From GCA-2748575 sp965222725 (GTDB lineage: Bacteria; Pseudomonadota; Gammaproteobacteria; Pseudomonadales; Ketobacteraceae), in NCBI GenBank assembly GCA_965222725.1, contig OZ244969.1, positions 4,216,001 to 4,280,000 on the forward strand: a DNA stretch of 64,000 bases, in the 5' to 3' direction. The notes under the pieces are model-generated. The model was not told where the DNA came from. It saw only the letters and a list, made by a program, of their open reading frames with translations, and ran no database searches. This document shows, piece after piece, positions 15,471 to 24,410 of the stretch (position 1 is the first letter of the stretch; each line of letters begins with the position of its first letter). Position numbers and translations under genes: made by a program.

Positions 15471-15827
15471 CTACTGTTGCTGCGCCTGGACTAACTGTTC
15501 AACCGCCAACACCAGCAAGCTGAGTTGCGCATCGTCGGTTGATTCCACTTCAAAGCATGTTTCTATGTCCGTTGGCAGGTTCTTTTCAGCCTCAAGACAG
15601 GCAATATTCTCTTCTCTCTTCTCCTGTTGGCGTTTCTTGATGAGTGCAATGCTCTTTTCCAATGCGGCAAACTTCGCTGCTGACAGGTTTGGGCTACCTT
15701 CAAAAGCTTTCAATGCTGATCGCTGCGCCTGCATCTGCTCTTTCAATGGATCATCGGCATAAGAATTCGTGGAAACAGTCAAGTATGCCATCAATACCAG
15801 AATGATGTTAATCGCGATGTTTTTCAT
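15471..15827 (-). CDS. Small exported protein, hypothetical
   Basis: A protein of 118 residues starting at MKNIAINIILV, which has GGAGAT 6 bases upstream. The signal peptide is cleaved near SYA-DDP. The mature part is helical and rich in Lys/Glu/Gln (SIALIKKRQQEKREE) and contains two cysteines, about 25 residues apart, that could form a disulfide. It ends in a Gln-rich tail. A longer reading to 16049 lacks a plausible start. It lies downstream of the PPIA-ending gene. Not recognised; a periplasmic coiled-coil protein is the most that can be said. Confidence 0.65.
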   Translation of the reverse strand: MKNIAINIILVLMAYLTVSTNSYADDPLKEQMQAQRSALKAFEGSPNLSAAKFAALEKSIALIKKRQQEKREENIACLEAEKNLPTDIETCFEVESTDDAQLSLLVLAVEQLVQAQQQ

Positions 15828-15949
15828 GGTTATCTCCAAAATATAATCTTTATAGTCTTCATATTGAATCTCAGGTGTCACAAGCACAATATGTGTTTGG
15901 GGCGACACCAATATCGCTAATATGTACAACACGCTATAACTGAGGCCAG

Positions 15950-15994
15950 CGCGTGACATTGTGACAATCAATAATTGATTGTCACAGTCACGCG
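15950..15994. repeat. Long near-perfect inverted repeat at a gene 3' end
   Basis: TGTGACAATCAAT (15960-15972) and ATTGATTGTCACA (15974-15986) are exact complements around a single base. The stem extends outward through CGCGTGAC and GTCACGCG with a two-base bulge on one side. It overlaps the stop codon of the PPIA-ending gene. It could act as a terminator or RNA-stabilising structure, or as a protein-binding palindrome. Confidence 0.7.
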
Positions 15995-16371
15995 ATCGGT
16001 GGTTTATAGGGTGGCAAGGAATGCGCTGCCGCAATACCAGAGTAATCAAAACTATAGGTTTGGGATCGCGGTATCGCCTGATAGATCAGCATTACCGAAG
16101 TAATGGTGGGAGCGGTTGCGCAATGGCACAGTTCACAATCATTACAATTATCACATCTGCACAAACGTGGTCTTACAGCTTCGTGACAGCGTTTACTATT
16201 AAGCGTTGTCGCGACCTGTTTATCAGATTTGGAAGTGTGATGGAGGATGTGAACAGGCACAGACAAATGATTCACATAGGTGTGATCAACGGTTATCGAT
16301 AGTGCATTGCTGCTTATAAAAAGCAAACCGACTATCACTAGTTTTCTGGTTGCCGAATACATTGCTTCCAC
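15988..16371 (-). CDS. Small exported Cys/His-rich protein ending in PPIA (copy 1)
   Basis: A protein of 127 residues with a signal peptide (RKLVIVGLLFISSNALS). Its mature part has a dense cysteine cluster, LCRCDNCNDCELCHC (about residues 70-84). After it come a hydrophobic segment and a C-terminus of KPPIA. The GTG at 16371 or the ATG at 16362 could be the start. Two other proteins in this window (47411-47770 and 38299-38670) share the plan signal peptide, Cys/His cluster, hydrophobic stretch, [RK]PPIA end. All three lie next to metal genes. Small proteins of this type may be CopL-like metal-responsive factors, but that link is inference. Confidence 0.6.
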   Translation of the reverse strand: MEAMYSATRKLVIVGLLFISSNALSITVDHTYVNHLSVPVHILHHTSKSDKQVATTLNSKRCHEAVRPRLCRCDNCNDCELCHCATAPTITSVMLIYQAIPRSQTYSFDYSGIAAAHSLPPYKPPIA

Positions 16372-16518
16372 AATATGTGTCCTGTGCGCCTGTATCTATT
16401 AAGACTACCAAACATCAACGAGAGTTCAATTGAATCTTGCGCCTTTTCGTGACACGCCATGGTTTAAACCTGAGCCAGTACATACCTAAGGTAAGGGTAA
16501 AATAGCATAAGGTATGAT

Positions 16519-17595
16519 TTAATCATTACCAAACCGCATATTGGTTTGCTCGAATTGAATGCCATGTTGATTCAGATCATTAATTATTTTCATAGGTTCG
16601 AATAACTGTTCTATGTGGAAAACGCCATGGGGGTAGTCAGTCTTCATCATTTGATGGGCGAGTAATGCGGTGGTAATACCCGTGATTCTTGCTTCTTCAT
16701 GGCCTGTTATTGAACAGCTAAACGTCGCACCATCTGTGGCTTGTTGCCGATAAACCACCTTTACAGAAAAACGATCGGTACCAAAACGGAACTTTTGCAG
16801 GCAATATGTCATTGCATTACGGGCGAACGGCAGCTTCAATACTTTTCCTATCCCGCTAGCGCTCATGAAATAAAATAGCGCAGTGATGAAGCGCGATTCA
16901 AAACACAGTCTTGTGGTGGCTGAACTGATCGATAATGTGTGGGGAAGTACGTGCTGGTCAGAGAAATTAAACTGGTAGGCATTTCGAGCAAAGCGGTCTC
17001 CGGGGAAAGCAGTCTGCTTTGCGTTCGCAAAGCTTTTCGTACGATTCCCGAGGCTATCCACATATTCGGCATTCATTTGCTCAATCGACCAATGAATAGC
17101 CGCTTCGCCATGCGCTTCCCCCAACCCCAGTAATACATATATTTCCGCAACGCCTCGGTTGCCGCACGTATTCACACAATGTTTTACTAACAGATTACTT
17201 AAGCCGGGCACGATCCCTGCGCTGAGTAAAAAGGTAGCGCAACCCTTTTCAGCACTGTTATGCAAGCGCTCAATCTCTTTCAAATAATCATAGCTGGCAG
17301 AGGTGTCGAGATAATGTATGCCTCTCTGCGCACATTGCTTGGCTGTTGGTGCATTACGAGCTTCAATGCACATAATAAGGAGCGCCACATCATTCAGTCT
17401 GGCGTCATTCTCTGACAATGTATCTAGGTCAAACGCAAGAGGAATCACTGTGTTATTCAGTGCGCTTGCCAAGGAAGATGCTTTTTCCCCATTTCTACCG
17501 GCCACGATAATCTGATTCGGGTAGATTTTCGCCAGCTCTGTGGCTATGTGTTTGCCAACGGCTCCATAACCACCGAGTATCATTATTTTTCTCAT
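16519..17595 (-). CDS. Saccharopine-dehydrogenase-like NAD(P)-binding protein
   Basis: A cytoplasmic oxidoreductase-like protein of 358 residues. The N-terminal Rossmann motif is IMILGGYGAVGKHIATEL, and the segment ending YLDTSASYDYL matches the saccharopine dehydrogenase-like family. Family members include lysine-pathway enzymes and many of unknown substrate; the trans-acting enoyl reductase type is another possibility. It is the distal gene of the large minus-strand operon, 38 bp after phospholipase D. The neighbourhood does not indicate lysine metabolism, so the substrate is left open. Confidence 0.75.
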   Translation of the reverse strand: MRKIMILGGYGAVGKHIATELAKIYPNQIIVAGRNGEKASSLASALNNTVIPLAFDLDTLSENDARLNDVALLIMCIEARNAPTAKQCAQRGIHYLDTSASYDYLKEIERLHNSAEKGCATFLLSAGIVPGLSNLLVKHCVNTCGNRGVAEIYVLLGLGEAHGEAAIHWSIEQMNAEYVDSLGNRTKSFANAKQTAFPGDRFARNAYQFNFSDQHVLPHTLSISSATTRLCFESRFITALFYFMSASGIGKVLKLPFARNAMTYCLQKFRFGTDRFSVKVVYRQQATDGATFSCSITGHEEARITGITTALLAHQMMKTDYPHGVFHIEQLFEPMKIINDLNQHGIQFEQTNMRFGND

Positions 17596-17633
17596 TGGGC
17601 ACTCATATATGTTTTGGCTATTTCATCGACGGT

Positions 17634-18773
17634 TCACAGCCAATACCTAAATAGCCTTGCAAAGCGCTCAAGGGAACGCGTTGCAAGGCCACGTTTTTTC
17701 CATTGCTGCTGACCAATTTCAGCAGATTCCGCTAAGTCAACCAGGAACTGCGCTTTAAGATTGGTAGCCAGATTTGGGCTTGTGCTTACAAGATTCAGTT
17801 CGTAGTTATGAAACAGGCTGCGATAATCCAAATTGGCCGTGCCAACCATGGACCAGCCATCGTCGACAACGATGGTTTTTGCATGAAGCATGCGTGGTAA
17901 GTATTCGAACACCCGCACCCCAGAAGAAAACAGCCCGGCATAAATGGACTGCGCTGCCCAGCGAGCAATGGGAACATCGGATTTTTCAGGCACCAGCAGG
18001 AACACCTCTACGCCCCGGGAAGCGGCATGGTATAGTTGACTGAGAATTAGTTGATCCGGCACAAGATAAGGCGTTGTTATATAAATATAGCGCTCTGCCC
18101 GTTTTAGGGCGTCAATATAGACACACCTTAACCTGTGGTTGCAGTTTCGTGAGTGATTGTGCAGTAGTTGATCACCAGAACCGGCGCTGACGGGTGACCA
18201 ATGCAGTGAGCCTTCCCAAAATGCCTCAAATAATTGCGAGGCTATCTGGCTGAGCTGGCCACCGACCCTGACATGCGAGTCACGCCACCTTGCTTCACCA
18301 AAATTACGCCTTGAGCTTTCCTTATGGATATTGAACCCACCCAGGAACGCAGTTTCTTCGTCGACAATCAATAGTTTGCGATGGTTGCGCCGATTATAGC
18401 GCCAGGGATTGCGCCAACTCCATCGGTGAAACCAGCGTAGCTGAACACCATCGTGGCGCATCATGTTTTCCAGGCGGCGCGATACCCAAAACAGGGAACC
18501 GGCCGCATCAAGGTGAACTTTCACAGTTATGCCCTGCCTGGCTTTATCTACCAGAGCACGCGCAAAGACCTGGCCAATGTTATCATCCGCAAAGATATAA
18601 CTTTCAAGTTGCACACTATGCTGCGCTTTCCTGATCGCAGCCAACATCGCATTATATAAATCATCACCTTCTATAAAGAGTTGGAAGGTTTCATCTGTAA
18701 TGTCAGGACCGTCCAGGCCTCTACTGCAGGTTGGCAACAAAGCCATCGTTGTGGTGTAGCTATCAGGGTTCAT
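17634..18773 (-). CDS. Phospholipase D / cardiolipin synthase-like protein
   Basis: A 379-residue protein with two HKD catalytic motifs: His131, Lys133, Asp138 (HRKLLIVDEETAFLGGFNI) and His297, Lys299, Asp304 (HAKTIVVDD...GTANLD). This is the arrangement of bacterial cardiolipin synthases such as ClsB, which lack N-terminal membrane helices, as here. It would make cardiolipin or other phosphatidyl transfer products at the inner membrane. Its start overlaps the stop of the ICMT-like gene by 4 bp. With HflKC, LemA and TPM proteins upstream it fits a membrane-maintenance operon. Confidence 0.87.
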   Translation of the reverse strand: MNPDSYTTTMALLPTCSRGLDGPDITDETFQLFIEGDDLYNAMLAAIRKAQHSVQLESYIFADDNIGQVFARALVDKARQGITVKVHLDAAGSLFWVSRRLENMMRHDGVQLRWFHRWSWRNPWRYNRRNHRKLLIVDEETAFLGGFNIHKESSRRNFGEARWRDSHVRVGGQLSQIASQLFEAFWEGSLHWSPVSAGSGDQLLHNHSRNCNHRLRCVYIDALKRAERYIYITTPYLVPDQLILSQLYHAASRGVEVFLLVPEKSDVPIARWAAQSIYAGLFSSGVRVFEYLPRMLHAKTIVVDDGWSMVGTANLDYRSLFHNYELNLVSTSPNLATNLKAQFLVDLAESAEIGQQQWKKRGLATRSLERFARLFRYWL

Positions 18774-19429
18774 CTGTCAGAGCTTGAAGATGACGCCTGG
18801 AAAAACTCGCGCCACTGGTTTTTATTTGGTATGAACATAGGCACCTGGCGTTGGTACTGTCGGTAAAATTCCCCAAATTCAGCCAACACTTTCCGTTCTT
18901 CTCTTCTGGCCAGGAGGTAGTATGCAAACACGACAAGAGGAAACAGGCCCACTGAAAATAAGGTTGGCCAATGTACAACCCCTTCACCAAACAACGCGAT
19001 AAAAAGTCCGGTATACTGGGGATGGCGAACGTACTTGTAGAGCCCGTCTGTAACCAGACGGGAATGCTGTCGCGCTCTGTGAACCTGCTGCCACCCCTTA
19101 AAAAAAATCCCAATGCCCAAAAAAACCAACGCATACCCAAGTATCATGGTAACCATCATGCCTGTATCACCCAGGCCCAGCAATGATGACCACAAGCTTG
19201 CATCCATATCGCCACGATCCAGACCAAAGAACCGGGAAAGTAAATAGATCGTAAGCGGAAAGCCGTACATTTCCGCGTATAGCGCGATGATAAAGGCCTG
19301 CACCACCCCTGCGCTTGCCCACTCGTGCCAGGATTTGGGCGCAAAGTACTTATAAAATATCCATGATACAAACACTATCATGATGAGAGCCAAGCCCCAG
19401 GCTCCGGAATGGCTTACTGTTTGTTCCAT
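18770..19429 (-). CDS. ICMT-like membrane methyltransferase (second copy)
   Basis: A membrane protein of about 219 residues with five hydrophobic segments. It has the same landmarks as the protein at 5595-6248: EMYGFPLTIY in the second helix, RHPQY in the cofactor-binding part, and ARREERKVLAEFGEFYRQY near the end. The ATG at 19429 is preferred over a TTG two codons earlier. It lies between GAPDH and the phospholipase D gene, with a 4-bp overlap to the latter. The substrate is unknown. Lipid modification would fit its coupling to a phospholipid enzyme. Confidence 0.8.
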   Translation of the reverse strand: MEQTVSHSGAWGLALIMIVFVSWIFYKYFAPKSWHEWASAGVVQAFIIALYAEMYGFPLTIYLLSRFFGLDRGDMDASLWSSLLGLGDTGMMVTMILGYALVFLGIGIFFKGWQQVHRARQHSRLVTDGLYKYVRHPQYTGLFIALFGEGVVHWPTLFSVGLFPLVVFAYYLLARREERKVLAEFGEFYRQYQRQVPMFIPNKNQWREFFQASSSSSDR

Positions 19430-19494
19430 AATCAATCTCGCCTTTATATTTGAGTGGTCGCTTAGTACATAACACCAGCGGTATGCGGTTACAA

Positions 19495-20490
19495 TTAGAG
19501 CGTTTCAAGCAGATCCAGTAAACGGCAGGCATAGGCATATTCGTTGTCGTACCACACTTGGATCTTGACTGTGCGATCACCAATTACGCGGGTCGATAAT
19601 CCATGCACAATGGCTGAGTGAGGATTACCGATGATATCGCTACTTACCCACTCCTGCTGCGTGAAGTCCATAACACCTTTCAGCTTGTCCTGGCAGGCAT
19701 CTGCTAAACACTGGTTAATTTGCGCTTCGGTGACTGCCTGTTGAAGACGGACTGTCATATCCGTCAGGCCACCATCAGGGATCGGCGCCCTGACCGCCAG
19801 CGCACAGAACTTACCTGCCAGCTCAGGTAACACGGCCGTAACCACCTTATCCGCGCCGGTAGATGTCGGAACCAGATTGACGGCTGCTGCACGTCCTCGA
19901 ATACGCTTTCGTGATGCGACATCAACCAGCCCTTGCGAGGAGGTGTAGGCATGGATAGTCGTAGCGGAGGCGGTTTCAATACCATAGTGTTCGAGCAGGA
20001 CCGACAGCGCTGGAACCAGTGAGTTGGTCGTGCAGGAGCCATTGGAAATAACACAGTGCGCGTCAGGCTCGAATTCGTGCTGATTGACACCATAAATAAT
20101 CGTCAGATCGGCTGACTCTGAGGGTGCACTGATCAGTACTTTCCTGGCGCCGGCCGTAATATGTTTGCTTGCGTCTTCAAGTTTCCTGAATTTACCGGTG
20201 CCTTCCAGTACCCAATCCACTGCAAGGTCGGACCAGGGCAGTCGCTCTGGTTCCGAATGGTGGTAAACAGGAATTTCATTATCGGAGACGCGAAGTTGAC
20301 AATTTGAAGATTCAACCGGCCCGGCCAGCCGACCATGCACAGAGTCGAATTCCAATAAATACGCCAGGGTATCCGTGTCGGTTAGATCGTTGATCGCAAC
20401 TAATGTCAGGTTATCGGGTTTCCGATGCAGGTACTCTCGAATCACCAGCCGACCGATCCTGCCGGCACCATTGATAGCAAACCGTTTCAT
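19495..20490 (-). CDS. gap: Glyceraldehyde-3-phosphate dehydrogenase
   Basis: A glycolytic enzyme of 331 residues that oxidises glyceraldehyde 3-phosphate to 1,3-bisphosphoglycerate. The N-terminal Rossmann motif is INGAGRIGR. The NDLTD segment (about 34-38) suggests NAD preference. The catalytic Cys153 lies in SNGSCTTN, and the second conserved block TTIHAYTSSQ is present. GAGGAG precedes the ATG. It is embedded in the nucleoside-phosphorylase/HflKC operon rather than among glycolytic genes, so it is probably a stress-induced extra copy linking pentose phosphates to pyruvate. Confidence 0.93.
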   Translation of the reverse strand: MKRFAINGAGRIGRLVIREYLHRKPDNLTLVAINDLTDTDTLAYLLEFDSVHGRLAGPVESSNCQLRVSDNEIPVYHHSEPERLPWSDLAVDWVLEGTGKFRKLEDASKHITAGARKVLISAPSESADLTIIYGVNQHEFEPDAHCVISNGSCTTNSLVPALSVLLEHYGIETASATTIHAYTSSQGLVDVASRKRIRGRAAAVNLVPTSTGADKVVTAVLPELAGKFCALAVRAPIPDGGLTDMTVRLQQAVTEAQINQCLADACQDKLKGVMDFTQQEWVSSDIIGNPHSAIVHGLSTRVIGDRTVKIQVWYDNEYAYACRLLDLLETL

Positions 20491-20548
20491 GGTATGAACT
20501 CCTCGTTGTTGTTCCGCATATCTGTTATTACGATTACCGGTGGCTGAC

Positions 20549-21166
20549 CTAACCCGGCAGCACGACCAGTTTGTTGGGTAACTCGTTCTTCTCCTGAGTC
20601 GCCGGATAGCATTGAGCTAACAGCTCGCCGCAGGACTCAATACACTGTATAAACCCATCGGCTATCTGGTTGCGCTTCACCTGCAACACGAAGGCGGCAA
20701 CGATATACCGCCATTGCTCATCCGATATCTTTGCTGCGATGCCGTGATCAGCAAGAATTTCCACGTAGCGCTCCTGTGCCGAGACGAAAATCAAAAATCC
20801 GGCCCCATCTCGTGTATGATGTAGGCCGTTCTGCAAAAATTGTCGTCGAGCCATGTTGCCTGCGCGCCAGTACCTTACGGATTTGGGAATAATGCGCTGG
20901 AACACCGGCTGCCAGCGAAAGCCCAGCCAGGCCAAGGCAAAAACCCCCAGCTGTAGTAGCGACAGCGTATTGCTGTGCCCCCACCAGGGAGTCAGCGATA
21001 GAGGCAATGGAAACAGCAAGGCAACCAATGCTGCCCATAAAGCAGGAATGTAGTCATAATCATCGCTGCGCGGTGCAAGCACACACATCACCTCAGCGTC
21101 GGTGAGCCGTTCAACGTCGCTAATCGCATCGTTGATTCGTTTCTGTAATTCTTCTGAAAACTGCAT
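20549..21166 (-). CDS. TPM-domain protein (first of two, distal)
   Basis: A protein of about 205 residues. The ATG at 21166 has AGGAGG six bases upstream. The N-terminal part (LQKRINDAISDVERLTDAEVMCVLAPRSDDY) and the C-terminal GAGFLIFVSAQERYVEILADHGIAAKI are features of the TPM domain. Two transmembrane helices (about 44-82) lie between them. It follows the other TPM protein directly and LemA beyond it. LemA-TPM-TPM clusters are common in bacteria and are associated with membrane or photosystem repair. No enzymatic activity can be assigned. Confidence 0.82.
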   Translation of the reverse strand: MQFSEELQKRINDAISDVERLTDAEVMCVLAPRSDDYDYIPALWAALVALLFPLPLSLTPWWGHSNTLSLLQLGVFALAWLGFRWQPVFQRIIPKSVRYWRAGNMARRQFLQNGLHHTRDGAGFLIFVSAQERYVEILADHGIAAKISDEQWRYIVAAFVLQVKRNQIADGFIQCIESCGELLAQCYPATQEKNELPNKLVVLPG

Positions 21167-21852
21167 CACCAACCTCCTGAAGCGCCGCCACCACCGAAAC
21201 CACCACCGCCGCCGCTAAACCCTCCGCGCCGCGAACCGCCATGATGGCCTCCGTGGTAACCGTAAAATCCGCCCAGTCCAAACCGTCGTAAAAATATCAG
21301 GGGGATAAAGAAGATCACCCACCAGGGAGGTAACTCGTCATTAAGGGGTGGCGGCGACCTAAACTGGTACTGCCCGCCCAGCGCCTGGATAACGGCCTCG
21401 GCACCATCAACAATGCCTTGATCAAAATTACCGGCGCGGAATGCCGGCAGAATCACCGCCTGGATGATGTTGCCGGACAGGGCATCCGTCAGTACGCCTT
21501 CCAAGCCATACCCAACTTCAATACGCACCTTGCGAAGACCGGGTACCACTATCAGCAATACGCCATTGTCCTTGCCCTTTTGACCAATACCCCATGCTCG
21601 CCCCAATTGATATCCATACTCCTCAATACTGAGGCCCTGGAGGTTATTAAGCGTCGCCACCACAACCTGGTTGCCAGTAGCCGCCTCGTGGGCCTTTAGG
21701 CGCTGTTCAAGCCGGGTAGCCGTGGCTTGGTCTAACAGACCTGCTTTATCCACCACCCGCCCTGATAGTGGTGGAAAGGTGACGTCTGCGGAGTTAGCCA
21801 AATCCGACCACAACAAAAACAAAGCAATGCAGCAAAGCCTGACGCTACTCAT
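21166..21852 (-). CDS. TPM-domain protein, YgcG type, with Gly-rich tail
   Basis: An exported, membrane-anchored protein of 228 residues. A signal peptide precedes FPPLSGRVVDKAGLL, the start of the TPM domain (about residues 27-150). A transmembrane helix (PPWWVIFFIPLIFL) and a Gly/Ser-rich tail ending GGGGGFGGGGASGGW follow. The low-complexity glycine tail is typical of the YgcG family. Its stop overlaps the next TPM gene's ribosome-binding site and its start abuts the lemA stop. The family is thought to aid membrane-protein quality control, with a phosphatase activity reported for plant homologues. Confidence 0.88.
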   Translation of the reverse strand: MSSVRLCCIALFLLWSDLANSADVTFPPLSGRVVDKAGLLDQATATRLEQRLKAHEAATGNQVVVATLNNLQGLSIEEYGYQLGRAWGIGQKGKDNGVLLIVVPGLRKVRIEVGYGLEGVLTDALSGNIIQAVILPAFRAGNFDQGIVDGAEAVIQALGGQYQFRSPPPLNDELPPWWVIFFIPLIFLRRFGLGGFYGYHGGHHGGSRRGGFSGGGGGFGGGGASGGW

Positions 21853-22478
21853 TAAAAATCCACCTTGGGCGCTTGCTCAGTGTTTTCACTGGTCGCCTGA
21901 AAGGTTTCACGTAATTCCATATCGTCGTACAGTAGCAAGTACCATATTCTGCCTGGGAACGTTCGGAGTTCCCGGTTGTATTGATTCACGGAATTTATAA
22001 AGTCTCGGCGGGCAACACTGATCCTGTTTTCTGTACCTTCCAGTTGCGATTGCAATGCCAGAAAGTTCTGGTTGGCTTTTAGATCCGGGTACCGTTCAAC
22101 GACTACCATCAACCGCTGCAACGCCGAACCCAATTCACTTTGTGCTGCCTGGAACTGTTGCAGCTTTTGGGGGTTATCAAGCAGTCCCTTTCCCAGCTGA
22201 ATGGAACCGACTTTAGCGCGGGCCTCCGTAACCGCTGTCAGTGTCTCTTTCTCATGGGCTGCATAGCCTTTCACGGTTGCCACCAGGTTTGGCACAAGGT
22301 CAGCACGCCGCTGATATTGATTTTCCACCTGTGCCCAGGCTGCCTTGGCCTGTTCGTCGTAAGTAGGAATATTGTTAATGCCGCAGCCACTGAGCAAAGG
22401 TAATGCAAGCAGTAAGCACAGCAGTGATTTTCTTAACGTTAGTGGCATGACCCTGTACCGGCTAAGCGAACTATTCAT
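21852..22478 (-). CDS. lemA: LemA-family lipoprotein
   Basis: A 208-residue membrane-anchored helical protein. The lipobox LLSGC near residue 32 indicates lipid attachment. The mature region starts with NNIPTYDEQAKAAWAQVENQYQRRADLVPNL split across two helices, the hallmark of LemA. Long coiled-coil helices continue to NFLALQSQLEGTENRISVARRDF. GGAGACGC precedes the ATG. It is first of a LemA-TPM-TPM trio and 92 bp downstream of NDH-2. LemA proteins have unknown function but recur with TPM and stress genes. Confidence 0.9.
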   Translation of the reverse strand: MNSSLSRYRVMPLTLRKSLLCLLLALPLLSGCGINNIPTYDEQAKAAWAQVENQYQRRADLVPNLVATVKGYAAHEKETLTAVTEARAKVGSIQLGKGLLDNPQKLQQFQAAQSELGSALQRLMVVVERYPDLKANQNFLALQSQLEGTENRISVARRDFINSVNQYNRELRTFPGRIWYLLLYDDMELRETFQATSENTEQAPKVDF

Positions 22479-22569
22479 GGAGCGTCTCCGTTTTTGATGA
22501 ACGTGAATACTGCGTGAGGTAATGGCAATGCGTTTTCGTATTCATTCATTGATTCCTTAGCACAATAAT

Positions 22570-23868
22570 CTAATGAAGCTTAAGAGGTGGCCGCAGGCGG
22601 CGGTTGATACGCCCGACCAAGGCTAGCAAGGCGGTTTTTAAAACGCCGTGTAAGGCAATCTGGTGTAGCCGGTACAGTGATATATACAGGTATTTCGCGA
22701 TCCCACCTTCCACGAAAAACGTTTTACCAACCAGCCCTGCCAACACACCCACCGTACTGTAATCGGCAAAGGACACCAACGAACCGCGATCACTGTATTG
22801 AAAGCGAATGCTGGGGGATCCATTCAACTGATTATGGATATTCCTGTAAACGCATGCTGCCATTTGGTGAGCCGATTGGGCACGAGGTGGTACCTGTGAA
22901 CCATCTTTTTGGGTGAAAGCGGCACAATCGCCCAATGCATAGATAAATTTGTCATCAACAGAACGCAGCCCCTGATCAACAACAATCTGGTTGACGCGGT
23001 TGGTTGTAAGGCCATCAATGTTTCTCAGAACATCCTGGCATTTGACACCTGCACACCAGACCACCACGTCTGCCGATATCTTTTTACCGTCTTTCAAAAT
23101 GACAGCGTTGCTGGATATCGACGCTACCACCGCGTTGGTCATAAGTTTTGCCCCCAAACCGGTTAAAATCCGGGTGGCTTTATCTGATATATGCGTGGGC
23201 AGGCTTTTAAGTATCCGATCCGAGGCTTCGATGACATGAACAGTCAATGAACCGCGGTCAATTGTCGGAAAACCATAGACAGGTAAATAATCGGTGATTT
23301 TGTACAGCTCAGCCGCAAGCTCCACACCAGTCGCCCCACCGCCAACAATCACCACACTGAGGGGCTCTTCACGGCCAAATGCCTTCATTCTAAGAAAGTG
23401 ATTGAGCAACATCTCGTGAAAATGATTAGCGTCTGCGGCACTATCCAGGGTAAAGCAATGCTCACGGACACCGGGGACAGAGAAATCATTACATACCGAC
23501 CCGATTGCCAGCACCAAAATATCGTAATTGATGGTCCGTTGAGGAACGAACACGTCACCGTTGTCGTCGATCAACGGGCACAACTGGATTTTGCGGTTTA
23601 CGCGATCCAGCCCTGCCAGTGCCCCTAATTGAAATTCAAAGCCATGATTGGCCGCATGGGCACGGTAATCAACACCATCCATATCTATGTCCAGTGAACC
23701 AGAGGCAACCTCATGGAACAGGGGTTTCCAAACGTGAAATGGCTGCTTGTCGACCAATAACACAGAGATTGAGGGTTGTTGACGGAACTTACGCCCCAAC
23801 CGCGTCGCCAATTCCAGTCCCCCGGCACCGCCACCGACAATCACAATTCGAGTCTTCTCAGTCATCAC
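22570..23868 (-). CDS. ndh: Type II NADH dehydrogenase (FAD-dependent)
   Basis: A peripheral membrane flavoprotein of 432 residues that transfers electrons from NADH to quinone without pumping protons. Two dinucleotide motifs are visible: IVIVGGGAGGLELATRLG (FAD, about residues 8-25) and VVIVGGGATGVELAAELY (NADH, about 172-189). ALGDCA near residue 315 is the second FAD contact. The C-terminus is hydrophobic/amphipathic, as needed for membrane binding. Its start overlaps the stop of the DegP remnant by 4 bp. In this operon it could re-oxidise NADH made by GAPDH. Confidence 0.9.
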   Translation of the reverse strand: MMTEKTRIVIVGGGAGGLELATRLGRKFRQQPSISVLLVDKQPFHVWKPLFHEVASGSLDIDMDGVDYRAHAANHGFEFQLGALAGLDRVNRKIQLCPLIDDNGDVFVPQRTINYDILVLAIGSVCNDFSVPGVREHCFTLDSAADANHFHEMLLNHFLRMKAFGREEPLSVVIVGGGATGVELAAELYKITDYLPVYGFPTIDRGSLTVHVIEASDRILKSLPTHISDKATRILTGLGAKLMTNAVVASISSNAVILKDGKKISADVVVWCAGVKCQDVLRNIDGLTTNRVNQIVVDQGLRSVDDKFIYALGDCAAFTQKDGSQVPPRAQSAHQMAACVYRNIHNQLNGSPSIRFQYSDRGSLVSFADYSTVGVLAGLVGKTFFVEGGIAKYLYISLYRLHQIALHGVLKTALLALVGRINRRLRPPLKLH

Positions 23869-24410
23869 TGCAACTCCTGAATCGTGCCATCATCCAAATC
23901 CAGTTTACTACCAAGGTCAGGCAGTCCGTAACGACCCTCATGTATCAGTCGTGGCACAACGCTGGCGATGGTATCCACCGGCACGGCAAAGCCTATTCCG
24001 GCGCTCGCTCCTGAAGGGGAATAAATGGCGGTATTAATACCAATCAGCCGGCCGGCACTGTCCAATAACGGGCCGCCCGAATTGCCTGGGTTGATGTTGG
24101 TAACGATATGGCCTTTGGCATCCCATAACAAGCCGGAGCCCGTGCCCGCCGGCACGCTGAACACGCTTCGACTCGGGGGATTGACGATTTGAGATAGCGT
24201 CGTAATAAACACGACGGATGCCCGAGCCTGTTGGAACACTTCAATCGTATTCTGCTCTTCCGCTCCCAGTTCACCGCGAGCCGTTACCGGCCGGTATTCC
24301 AGGTCACGATGGCTCAGCCAGTCTTGCCAGCAAGCCCCTAACCAGAATACGGTTACCAAGCCGATGAGAACATAGACAAGTGACACCTTATTGGAATGCT
24401 GGTAGATCAA
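23865..24410 (-). pseudogene. DegP/HtrA-type serine protease remnant with internal deletion
   Basis: The reading frame is open for 181 codons from a TTG at 24410 with GGAGGA upstream. It encodes an N-terminal membrane anchor, the start of a trypsin domain ending GTGSGLLWDAKGHIVTN, then directly the catalytic-serine region INPGNSGGPLL. Intact family members have about 90 residues between these, including the catalytic His and Asp, and usually PDZ domains after. Both are missing. The protein cannot be a normal protease, though Ser in GNSGGP is kept. The short join and intact frame suggest a recent in-frame deletion or an assembly collapse. Confidence 0.8.

Noticed and set aside
16461..16510. 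CueR-like operator near ACCTTAGGTAT upstream of the first PPIA gene
   Set aside because: Short symmetry only; no -35/-10 pair with a 19-bp spacer could be found.
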